Shown here: one piece after another, positions 48,782 to 57,415 of the stretch | Layout of the letters: each line of letters begins with the position of its first letter | How positions within the stretch are numbered: position 1 is the stretch's first letter | Assembly (NCBI GenBank): GCA_963812885.1 | Contig: CAWEWZ010000011.1 | Coordinates: forward strand, 372,001 to 436,000 | Reading direction: 5' to 3' | Origin: Bog-756 sp963812885 | GTDB lineage: Bacteria > Actinomycetota > Acidimicrobiia > Acidimicrobiales > RAAP-2 | DNA length: 64,000 nucleotides | Notes under the pieces: model-generated | Databases searched by the model: none | What the model was told of the DNA's origin: nothing | What the model saw: only the letters and a program-made list of their open reading frames with translations | Position numbers and translations under genes: made by a program

Positions 48782-49285
48782 TCAGGACAGCCGCGGAAGC
48801 AGGTCGGCGCACAGACCGGCCAGCTCCTCGGCGCAGGCGCGGTAGATCTCGTCCTCCCCGCCGGCCGGGTCCTCAACGTCCTCCCACGCTTCGACCGGGA
48901 GCCCGGCCAGCCCGAGCGAAGCCATCCGTTCCCCGAGCGAAGGAGGGCCGGGCGGCAAGTCGCGACACAGCCGTTTGATCGAAGCGGTCTTCGACGCGGC
49001 GGATGGGTACTGGCGTCGGATGTAGGACACGTGTTCGCCGGCCATGGCCAGGATGAGATCGGCGTCCTCGACATCCCAGTCGGTGAGCTGGTGGCTGCGG
49101 TGACCGTCGGCCTGGAGTCCGACAGACGTCAAGGCGTCCTTCGTCCTCCTACTCATCGGCTGCCCCTCCACCACATGGGTACCGGCGGTGACGATCTGGA
49201 GCGACCTGGCCTGGAGCATGGCCCCCGCCATCACCGAACGGGCCGCGTTTCCCGTGCACAGGGTGAGCAACCGGGTGGGCCGCAC
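48782..49285 (-). CDS. Low-molecular-weight protein tyrosine phosphatase family protein
   Basis: 167-aa phosphatase. The P-loop is near the N-terminus as LTLCTGNAARSVMAGAML (CX5R), and LILAMAGEHVSYIRR is the strand-helix region typical of LMW-PTP and related arsenate reductases. The usual DP general-acid motif near the C-terminus is seen as VEDPAGGEDEIYRACAEEL. GTG at 49285 chosen, with GAGGAG upstream; a GTG near 49336 is also possible. It lies 113 bases downstream of the acyl-CoA dehydrogenase. Confidence 0.88.
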   Translation of the reverse strand: MRPTRLLTLCTGNAARSVMAGAMLQARSLQIVTAGTHVVEGQPMSRRTKDALTSVGLQADGHRSHQLTDWDVEDADLILAMAGEHVSYIRRQYPSAASKTASIKRLCRDLPPGPPSLGERMASLGLAGLPVEAWEDVEDPAGGEDEIYRACAEELAGLCADLLPRLS

Positions 49286-49398
49286 GGTCGGATCGCGCTC
49301 CTCAACTCCGGCGGCAACGCCCACGTCGTCGCTCACGCCCCCATCGAGAGCGCCGCGGCCGACCGCCGCCGACCCGGAACCCGACACCCTCGCCGCGA

Positions 49399-50613
49399 TC
49401 AGTTGATGTGGATGCCGGAGATGGCGCGGCTGATAATGAGCCGTTGGATCTCCGAAGTCCCCTCGAAGATGGTGTAGATCTTCGAGTCGCGGTGCCAGCG
49501 CTCGACAGGGTGCTCGCGGATGTAGCCGTAGCCACCCATGATCTGGATGGCCTCCTCGGTCACGTGGACCGCCGTCTCGCCGGCGAAGAGCTTGGACATC
49601 GAGCCCTCCCCCGCAGTGAACTCCTTGCCGTTCCGGCCCATCCACGAAGCACGCCAGATCAGCAGCCGGGATGCGTCGATCCGGGTCTTCATGTCGGCCA
49701 GCTTGAAGGCGATGGCCTGGTTCTCGATGATGGCCCGGCCGAAGGCTTGACGCTCCTTGGCGTAGTCGAGGGAGTACTCGTAGGCGGCACGGGCGATGCC
49801 GAGGGCCTGGGCCCCCACCGTCGGGCGCGAGGCCTCGAACGTCTTCATGGCCGCCTGGCTGGTCGAGCGCTTCCCCTCGCGGGCACGGGCCAGCTTCTCG
49901 TCGAGCTTGTCCTTGCCGCCCAGGAGGCAATGGCCGGGCACCCGCACGTTGTCCAGCACGACCTCGGCGGTGTGGGAGGCCCGGATCCCCATCTTCTGGA
50001 ATTTCTGTCCCTGGGACAGGCCCGGGGTGTTGGGCGGCACGATGAAGCTGGCCTGTCCCCTCGACCCGAGCTCGGGATCGACCGAGGCCACCACCACGTG
50101 GATGTCGGCGATACCGCCGTTGGTGATCCAGGTCTTGGTCCCGTTGATGACCCACTCGTCCTTGGCCTCGTCGTAGGTGGCCCGGGTGCGCAGGGACGAC
50201 ACGTCCGAGCCGGCGTCGGGCTCGGAGACGGCGAAGGCGGCCAACTGGATCTTGTCGGGCGTCCCGAAGCACTGGGGTCCCCACTCGACCAACTGCTCGG
50301 GCGTCCCGTTGCCGGCGATCCCGGCCAGGCCCAGCGTGCTCCCGAAGATCGACAGGGCGATCCCGGCGTCGCCCCAGGACATCTCCTCGTTGGCGACGGG
50401 CAGCAACAGACCGGTGGGATCGGCGAAGCACTGGGTGATGAAGTCGAACGAGTAGAGGCCGATCCGGGAGGCCTCCTCGATGATGGGCCAGGGGGTTTCC
50501 TCTCGCTCGTCCCACTCGTGCCCGGCGGGCCGGATGACGTTCTCGGCGAAGTCGTGGACCCACTTCTGGATCTGGAGTTGATCCTCATTCAGGTCGAGGG
50601 AGAAATCGGTCAT
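49399..50613 (-). CDS. Acyl-CoA dehydrogenase
   Basis: 404-aa flavoenzyme that oxidises acyl-CoA to enoyl-CoA, passing electrons to ETF (encoded at 11-13 kb). Signature blocks: FAVSEPDAGSDVSSLRTRA, GTKTWITNGGIAD, QAFGRAIIENQAIAFKLADM and IMGGYGYIREHPVERWHRDSKI. The catalytic base is the glutamate of YTIFEGTSEIQR. ATG at 50613. A GTTACT-AGTAAC palindrome lies 110 bases upstream, suggesting control by a TetR-type repressor. Confidence 0.95.
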   Translation of the reverse strand: MTDFSLDLNEDQLQIQKWVHDFAENVIRPAGHEWDEREETPWPIIEEASRIGLYSFDFITQCFADPTGLLLPVANEEMSWGDAGIALSIFGSTLGLAGIAGNGTPEQLVEWGPQCFGTPDKIQLAAFAVSEPDAGSDVSSLRTRATYDEAKDEWVINGTKTWITNGGIADIHVVVASVDPELGSRGQASFIVPPNTPGLSQGQKFQKMGIRASHTAEVVLDNVRVPGHCLLGGKDKLDEKLARAREGKRSTSQAAMKTFEASRPTVGAQALGIARAAYEYSLDYAKERQAFGRAIIENQAIAFKLADMKTRIDASRLLIWRASWMGRNGKEFTAGEGSMSKLFAGETAVHVTEEAIQIMGGYGYIREHPVERWHRDSKIYTIFEGTSEIQRLIISRAISGIHIN

Positions 50614-51011
50614 CGTTCCGTGCTCCGTTCCGGCCCCGGAGGGCCTCTCGCGCCTCTCGGACGCCGGCACGGTCCGAGGACCGCACCGTCAACCGGCCCC
50701 TTCGGCCGGCAGATGTTTCGTAGTTACTCAATAGTAACCAAGAACGGGCGGTGATGCCACCACCCCGGTGGATCGAGGCCGAGACCTGGCCGAACGGGCG
50801 GGCCGGATCGGGGTTCGGCCCGGGGCGAGGAGCACGGCAGCGTGGGTCGTGGGCACCGGGGGCCGAGGGGCACGCGGGTCCGGCCGTGCCGCCGAGCCCG
50901 TCGGCGTAACCAAGACCTTGAGGCACGGGGCAGGGGCGCCGGCAGGGCGCGAACAACCCGCGTCCCAGCTCAGCGGGGTGGGCCTGGGGCCCCGGGAGGA
51001 ATGAGCCGGTG
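50614..51011. other. 398-base intergenic region
   Basis: Between the acyl-CoA dehydrogenase start and the cold-shock gene end. It holds one clear feature, the palindrome at 50723-50738. The rest is GC-rich with no open frame that looks coding on either strand. Confidence 0.5.
50723..50738. promoter_or_regulatory. Palindromic operator upstream of acyl-CoA dehydrogenase
   Basis: GTTACT-CAAT-AGTAAC is a perfect 6+6 inverted repeat in an AT-rich island within GC-rich DNA. TTACT-N4-AGTAA half-sites are typical of TetR-family repressors controlling fatty-acid or acyl-CoA genes in actinobacteria. Confidence 0.65.
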
Positions 51012-51224
51012 CTACGCAGGCTGGGCCAGGCGTACATCGACGGCCTGGAGCCCCTTGGGTCCTTCCTGAAGATCGAACTCGACCGCCTGACCCTCTTCGA
51101 GGGAGCGGAAGCCATTCATCTGGATTGCGGTGTGGTGCACGAATACATCGGCCCCGCCATCCGGTTGTGAAATGAAGCCGAAGCCCTTTTCAGCGTTGAA
51201 CCACTTGACTGTTCCGGAAGCCAC
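51012..51224 (-). CDS. Cold-shock domain protein
   Basis: 70-aa CspA-type nucleic-acid chaperone. RNP1 is KGFGFI (in VKWFNAEKGFGFISQPDGG) and RNP2 is VFVHHTAI. The protein opens ASGTVKWF, standard for actinobacterial Csp. GTG at 51224 with AAAGGGG upstream. A leader of nearly 190 bases separates it from cysS, in keeping with the long regulated leaders of csp genes, but I see no defined thermosensor structure. Confidence 0.95.
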   Translation of the reverse strand: MASGTVKWFNAEKGFGFISQPDGGADVFVHHTAIQMNGFRSLEEGQAVEFDLQEGPKGLQAVDVRLAQPA

Positions 51225-51375
51225 GGTGGCATTCCCCTTTCCTCCACACGTGTAGTGCGCAGGCAGCCCCAGCGCGAGATTGCCTCCGACCCACCTGCGG
51301 GCGGGTCTTCGACCACCTACCGAAGGAGACTCCCTACCAGCCAAACGCTAGCAGTCCTCGGCCCAGGATCAACTG

Positions 51376-51391
51376 CTGAGAGGCCTCTCGG
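51376..51391. other. Loopless palindrome between cysS and csp
   Basis: CTGAGAGGCCTCTCGG at 51376-51391 contains the perfect 12-base palindrome GAGAGGCCTCTC. It lies 20 bases after the cysS stop. It could be a protein-binding site or part of a terminator; the lack of a loop and U tract argues against a classic terminator. Confidence 0.4.
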
Positions 51392-51410
51392 GCACCTGTT
51401 CATACGGCGT

Positions 51411-52918
51411 TCACTGACGCCTGATCCGGGTCCCTTCGGGCCCGTCCTCGACCACCCACCCCTGCGACTCCAGCTCGCTACGGAGCACGTCGGCCAGGGC
51501 CCAGTCCCGGTCGGCCCGGGCCTGGTCCCGACGCCTCACCAGCTCGGCGCCGGCCGGATCCACTTCGTCCCCGGATCCGGTGCGCAACGGCAGCCCCAAG
51601 GCCGCACTGAGCAGGGCGGCGGTGTTGGCCGACCGCCGGGCCGCGGCGGTATCGCCGGCATCGGCTGCCGCGTTGGCCCGGCGGACCAGGTCGAACACCC
51701 CGGCCAGGGCGCCGGCCGTGTCCAGGTCGTCGTCCATCCGCTCCCGGAACCGGGCCACGGCGTCGAGGTCGAGCCCGCCGACCGCACCGGCCCCGTCGAC
51801 CGCACCGGACCCCCGTCCGCACCGGACCCGCCGACCGCACCGGACCCGCCGACCGCACCGGATCCGCCGACCGCCCTCCGCCCTCCGCCTCCGACCCCGG
51901 CCCCGGGGTCGACCACCGGCCCACCGGCCAGCGGATCGGCCAGCTCGAACCGCCGGGCCATCTCGTCCAGACGGGCCAGCCCGGCCTCGGCGTCGGCCAC
52001 CGTCCCCGGTGTCACCTCGATCGGTGAGCGGTAGTGGGAACGGAGCACGAGCAAGCGGTAAGAACGGGCGTCACTGCGCTCCAGTAGGTCGGACAACGAG
52101 GTGAAGTTCCCGAGGGACTTGGACATCTTCTCGCCGTCCATCGTGACCCAGCCGTTGTGCATCCAGTGGCGGGCGAACTCCCGTCCCTCAGCCACGGCCT
52201 GGGCCCGCTCGTTCTCGTGATGGGGGAACATCAGATCCTGGCCGCCGCCGTGGAGCTCGAACCCCTCCCCGAGCAGGTCGAGCGACATCACCACGCACTC
52301 GGTGTGCCACCCGGGACGCCCGTCCCCCCACGGCGCCTCCCACGAGGGCTCGCCCGGCTTGGCCTTCTTCCAGAGCACGAAGTCGAGGGGTGACCGCTTG
52401 TCCTCGTCGGCCTCCACCCGGGCCCCGGCCCGCAGGGAGTCGAGCGGCTGGTGGGCCAGGAGCCCGTAGCCGGGAACCTCCTGCACCGACAGATAGACCC
52501 CGTCGCCCGTCTCATAGGCCACCCCCCGCGCCACCAGGTCGGCCACCAGGTCGATCATGCGGTCCACGAACGCGGTGGCGTGAGGAGTCTGGTCGGGGCG
52601 GAGCACCCCGAGGGCGTCGATGATCTCCCACCACCGGGCCTCGTTGACGGCCGTGAATTCGTCGATGGGCACTCCGGCGGCGGCGGCCCCGTCGATGATC
52701 TTGTCGTCGATGTCGGTGATGTTGGACACGTAGGTGACCTCGAGCCCGGTGAACACCAGGTAACGCCGGAGGACATCGAAGACGAGCGCCATCCGCCCGT
52801 GGCCGAGATGGGGCTCTCCGTCGACGGTCAGCCCACAGACGTACACCGAGACCCGTCCGGGCGTGCGGAGGCGCAGCGGCGCGACCTCCCCGGTCGCCGT
52901 GTCGTGGAGCTGGAGCAC
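51411..52918 (-). CDS. cysS: Cysteinyl-tRNA synthetase (one frameshift)
   Basis: About 502 aa after correction. Class I synthetase with the HIGH-type motif in VYVCGLTVDGEPHLGHGRM (its Cys is a zinc ligand), NITDIDDKII, GGGQDLMFPHHENERAQA and KMSKS in DGEKMSKSLGN. MshC, the mycothiol ligase, is a close paralogue; NITDIDDKII and the length favour CysS. Before the C-terminal helices an extra Gly/Ala linker (AVGGSG repeats) is encoded by 18-base tandem repeats. A missing G near 51812 disturbs both the reading frame and the repeat phase. GTG at 52918, only 21 bases from the divergent valS. Confidence 0.9.
51779..51884 (-). repeat. 18-base coding repeats in the CysS linker
   Basis: About five units of CGACCGCACCGGACCCGC (plus strand) encode AVGGSG hexapeptides in CysS. 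One unit is 17 bases long at 51811-51819, exactly where the reading frame breaks, which points to a dropped base. Confidence 0.85.
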
Positions 52919-52939
52919 GCAGGGTACGGTAACCCGATC

Positions 52940-55570
52940 ATGGCCAGCGACGCGAACCCACCGACCCCTCGGGCGGCCACCCCTTCGGGGATCCCCGACA
53001 GGCCCGGCCTGGAAGGGCTCGAGGCGGCCTGGTCGGCGAGGTGGGAAGCAGAGGGCACCTACGCCTTCGACCGGACGGCGACCCGCGCCGAGGTCTACTC
53101 CATCGACACGCCCCCGCCCACCGTGTCCGGGTCGCTCCACATCGGCCACGTCTTCTCGTACACCCACACCGATGCGGTGGCCCGGTTCCACCGCATGCGC
53201 GGCCGCGCCGTGTTCTACCCGATGGGGTTCGACGACAACGGTCTGCCCACCGAACGCCGGGTCCAGGACTACTTCGGCGTGCGGTGCGACCCCAGCCTTC
53301 CCTTCGACCCCGACTTCGAGCCCCCGGCCGAGCCCGGCAAGGATCCGGTTTCCGTGTCGCGCCCCAACTTCGTGGCCCTGTGCCACCGTCTCACCGCCGA
53401 GGACGAGCTGGTCTTCGAACATCTGTGGCGGATGCTCGGCCTCTCGGTCGACTGGTCCTACTCCTACACCACCATCTCCACCCGGGCCCAACGGGTCTCC
53501 CAGCGGGGGTTCCTCCGCCTGGCCCGACGCGGCGAGGTGGCCCAGCGCACGGCCCCCACCCTCTGGGACGTGGATTTCCGGACCGCCGTCTCCCAGGCCG
53601 AGCTGGAGGACCGCGAGCGCCCCGGGGCCTACCACCGCATCCGGTTCCCCCGGGTCGGCGGCGACGGGGCCGTCGACATCGAGACCACCCGGCCCGAGCT
53701 CCTGGCCGCCTGCGTGGCGCTGGTGGCCCACCCCGAGGACGAGCGCTACCGGCCGCTCTTCGGCACCGAGTTCGTCACCCCCCTCTTCGGGGTGCGGGTG
53801 CCGGTCGTGGGCCACGAGCTGGCCGATCCCGAGAAGGGTTCGGGAATCGCCATGGTCTGCACCTTCGGCGACACCACCGACGTGGTCTGGTGGCGCGAGC
53901 TCTCCCTCCCCACCCGCACCATCGTGGGCCGCGACGGCCGGCTGGTCCCGGTCAGCTGGGGCGCCGAGGGTTGGGAGTCCGACGACCCCGATGGAGCGGC
54001 CGCGGCCTACGAGGAGCTGACCGGGCGCACGGTCAAGCAGGCCCAGACCCGGATCGTCGAGCTCCTCCGGGAATCGGGCGCCCTCATCGGGGATCCGACC
54101 CCGATCACCCATCCGGTCAAGTTCTACGAACGGGGCGAGCGTCCCCTGGAGATCGTCTCGTCGCGCCAGTGGTTCGTCGAGACCCTCCCGCTCCGCCAGC
54201 GCCTGTTGGACCGCGGCGACGAGCTCCGGTGGCATCCGGCCTACATGGCCCACCGCTACCGGGCCTGGGTCGAGGGGCTCAACGGCGACTGGAACATCAG
54301 CCGGCAGCGGTTCTTCGGGGTGCCCTTCCCCGTCTGGTACCCGGTCGACGAGGCCGGCGAGGCGGTCTTCGACAGTCCGATCTTCGCCGACGAGGACCGG
54401 CTCCCCGTCGATCCGTCCACCGACGTTCCCGAGGGGTATTCCGAGGCCCAACGGGGACGGCCCGGAGGGTTCACCGGGGACCCGGACATCATGGACACCT
54501 GGGCCACCTCGTCGCTCACCCCCCAGATCGCCGGCGGTTGGGAGGACGATCCTGACCTGTTCGGTCGGGTCTTCCCGATGGACCTCCGGCCCCAGGCCCA
54601 CGACATCATCCGCACCTGGCTGTTCGCCACCGTGGTCCGCTCCGAGCTCGAGCACGCCGCGCTCCCGTGGTCGGATGCGGCCATCTCCGGGTGGGTGCTG
54701 GACCCGGACCGCAAGAAGATGTCGAAGTCGAAGGGCAACGTGGTCACCCCGCTCCCCCTTCTCGAGAAGCATGGGGCCGACGCGCTGCGCTACTGGGCGG
54801 CGGGCGGGCGCCCGGGCACCGACACCGCCGTGGACGAGGGCCAGATGAAGGTGGGCCGGCGCCTGGCCATCAAGGTCCTCAACGCCTCGCGGTTCGCCCT
54901 GGGCCGGATCGCCGCCGAGGACGGCACGGTCACTGCCCCGCCGATCGGCTCGGCCACCGCCCCCATCGACCGGGCCATGCTGGCCCGTCTGGCCTCGGTG
55001 GTCGACGAGGCCACCGAAGCCTTCGAAGCCTACGACTACGCCCGGGCCCTCGAGCGCACCGAGGCCTTCTTCTGGTCGTTCTGTGACGACTATCTCGAGC
55101 TGGTCAAGACCCGGGCCTACGGCGAGGCCAGGGACCCGGGGACGGCGTCGGCCCGGGCGGCACTGGCCGGTGCCCTGTCCGTCCTGCTGCGACTGCTGGC
55201 CCCCATCCTCCCCTTCGTCACCGAGGAGGTGTGGTCGTGGTGGCAGGAGGGATCCATCCACACCGCTCCGTGGCCGACCGTCGTCGAGCTCGGCCCGGCG
55301 GCCACCGATCGGCTGGAGGACGGCGAATCCGTCCTCGACGTCGTGGCCGGCGTGCTCGGTCGGGTCCGACAGGCCAAGTCGACGGCCAAGCGTTCCATGC
55401 GCTCGCCGGTGGCCAACTTGACCGTGGTCGACACCCCCGGGCGCATCGCCGCCCTGCTGTCGGCCGAGGGCGACCTGCGCGATGCCGGCGGCGTGATCAC
55501 GTTGGAAACCGGCGAAACCGCCGCATCCGACGAACCGGCGGTCGAGGTGGAGCTCGCCCCCGAGGAGTGA
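52940..55570 (+). CDS. valS: Valyl-tRNA synthetase, archaeal/type-2-like
   Basis: 876-aa class I synthetase. HIGH motif in PTVSGSLHIGHVFSYTHTDAVARF, KMSKS in DPDRKKMSKSKGNVV, and editing-domain threonines in IETTRPELLAACVALVAHPEDERY. The stretch FYPMGFDDNGLPTER replaces the PGTDHAGIATQ of usual bacterial ValRS and marks the type found in archaea and a few bacteria. The C-terminus is short and lacks the long coiled-coil arm. The ATG at 52940 is close behind TACGGT, so a leaderless or very short leader is possible. Its stop lies in a 21-base duplication. Confidence 0.94.
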   Translation: MASDANPPTPRAATPSGIPDRPGLEGLEAAWSARWEAEGTYAFDRTATRAEVYSIDTPPPTVSGSLHIGHVFSYTHTDAVARFHRMRGRAVFYPMGFDDNGLPTERRVQDYFGVRCDPSLPFDPDFEPPAEPGKDPVSVSRPNFVALCHRLTAEDELVFEHLWRMLGLSVDWSYSYTTISTRAQRVSQRGFLRLARRGEVAQRTAPTLWDVDFRTAVSQAELEDRERPGAYHRIRFPRVGGDGAVDIETTRPELLAACVALVAHPEDERYRPLFGTEFVTPLFGVRVPVVGHELADPEKGSGIAMVCTFGDTTDVVWWRELSLPTRTIVGRDGRLVPVSWGAEGWESDDPDGAAAAYEELTGRTVKQAQTRIVELLRESGALIGDPTPITHPVKFYERGERPLEIVSSRQWFVETLPLRQRLLDRGDELRWHPAYMAHRYRAWVEGLNGDWNISRQRFFGVPFPVWYPVDEAGEAVFDSPIFADEDRLPVDPSTDVPEGYSEAQRGRPGGFTGDPDIMDTWATSSLTPQIAGGWEDDPDLFGRVFPMDLRPQAHDIIRTWLFATVVRSELEHAALPWSDAAISGWVLDPDRKKMSKSKGNVVTPLPLLEKHGADALRYWAAGGRPGTDTAVDEGQMKVGRRLAIKVLNASRFALGRIAAEDGTVTAPPIGSATAPIDRAMLARLASVVDEATEAFEAYDYARALERTEAFFWSFCDDYLELVKTRAYGEARDPGTASARAALAGALSVLLRLLAPILPFVTEEVWSWWQEGSIHTAPWPTVVELGPAATDRLEDGESVLDVVAGVLGRVRQAKSTAKRSMRSPVANLTVVDTPGRIAALLSAEGDLRDAGGVITLETGETAASDEPAVEVELAPEE

Positions 55571-55598
55571 GGAGGGCTCAGGGAGGAGTGAGGAGGGC

Positions 55599-55603
<5 letters not shown>
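55562..55603. repeat. 21-base tandem duplication spanning two convergent stop codons
   Basis: GAGGAGTGAGGAGGGCTCAGG occurs at 55562-55582 and identically at 55583-55603. Copy one holds the valS stop (TGA 55568-55570). Copy two holds the stop of the convergent livF gene (TCA on the plus strand, 55599-55601). Each copy contains both stop triplets. Confidence 0.95.
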
Positions 55604-56335
<732 letters not shown>

Positions 56336-56339
<4 letters not shown>

Positions 56340-57415
56340 CGTCGTGCTCCCGGAGCCCCGTTGGAGGCCGGCGCGGCCTCGCCCAGATAGGCGGCCTGGA
56401 CCATCGGATCGTGACGGACCTCGTCGGGCGTGCCCGAGGCGATGATGTCGCCGAAATCGAGGACATAGATGTGGTCGCAGATCCGCATCACCAGCTCCAT
56501 GTCGTGCTCGACCAGCAGCACAGCCATGCCACCGGCCGCCAACTTGGTCAACAGCTCACCCAGGGCGTTGGATTCGACTTCGTCGAGGCCCGATCCGGGC
56601 TCGTCGAGCAGGAGGAGTTTCGGCCTGATGGCCAGGGCGCGGGCCAGCTCGACCATCCGGGCCAGACCGGTGGACATGGAGGCGGCGTTCTGCTCCCCGC
56701 GCCCGCCGAGCCCCACCCCTTCGAGCAGCCGATCCCGGGTGGCCGGATCCGCCGAACCGAGATCGAGGGCGACGGTGACGTCGCTCCCCTCGGGGTCCCC
56801 ACCCGTTGCCTGGGACCGGCGCTTCGACGGCATCCACCGGTGGAGCCGGCCCCACCGGCTCCGGTGCCACCACCGCTGCGTCGACTCGAGTCCGACCTGG
56901 ACGTTCTCGCCGGCGGAGAGCGACCCGAACAATTCCAGGCGTTGGAAGGTCCGGGCCAACCCGAGCCGGGCCCGATGGTGGGGCTTCATCTCGGTGACAT
57001 CGGTGTCGAACAGATGGACCGTGCCCCGGCCGGGAGCCTGCAGTCCACTGATCACATTGAACAGGGTGGTCTTGCCGGCGCCGTTGGGACCGATCAACCC
57101 GGTGACGGTCCCGGGCCGGACGATGAGGCTCACGTCGCTGAGGGCGGAGACGCCGCCGAACCGGACCGCCACCTCCGACACGGTCAGGGCCGCCCCTCCC
57201 GCCGATCCGCCTCCTGGCGATCCCTGAACCGGTGACCCAGTGGGCGGCTCAGCGGGCGACTGCTCAGCGGGCGACTCCGCGGCCGGCTCAGCGGGCGACT
57301 GCTCAGCGGGCGACGGCTCAGCGGGCGACTCCGCGGCCGGCGCAGCGGGCGAATGCCCAGCGGGCGACGGCTCAGCGGGCGACTCGTCCGCTGATGACTC
57401 CTCAACTGGCGGCAC
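56336..57415 (-). CDS. livG: Branched-chain amino acid-type ABC transporter ATP-binding protein LivG with repeat-rich N-terminus
   Basis: 359-aa ATPase. The domain proper begins near residue 75 (LTVSEVAVRFGGVSALSDVSL), with Walker A LIGPNGAGKTTLFNVISG, the unusual signature MSTGLARMVELARAL in place of LSGGQ, Walker B LLLLDEPGSGLDE and switch LLVEHDMEL. Before it lies a 65-residue tail of SPAEP/SPAEQ repeats, absent from normal LivG. I chose the GTG at 57415 because GGAGGTGGG precedes it; it overlaps the livHM end by 14 bases. An insertion of about 35 residues follows the Q-loop region (STQRWWHRSRWGRLHRW). Confidence 0.9.
57242..57392 (-). repeat. 15-base coding minisatellite in livG
   Basis: About ten imperfect 15-base units based on GGCTCAGCGGGCGAC (plus strand) run through 57242-57392. 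They code for Ser-Pro-Ala-Glu-Pro/Gln pentapeptides, with AAE spacers forming a higher-order pattern. Confidence 0.9.

Noticed and set aside
51411..52918. Mycothiol ligase MshC instead of CysS
   Set aside because: HLGH in the first motif is MshC-like, but NITDIDDKII, FPHHENERAQ, the length and the C-terminal region fit cysteinyl-tRNA synthetase better, and no other msh genes are near.
51536..55261. 1241-codon open frame on the minus strand across valS
   Set aside because: It contains the N-terminal part of cysS and then simply continues antisense to valS, an artefact of very high GC. Valyl-tRNA synthetase motifs are all on the plus strand.
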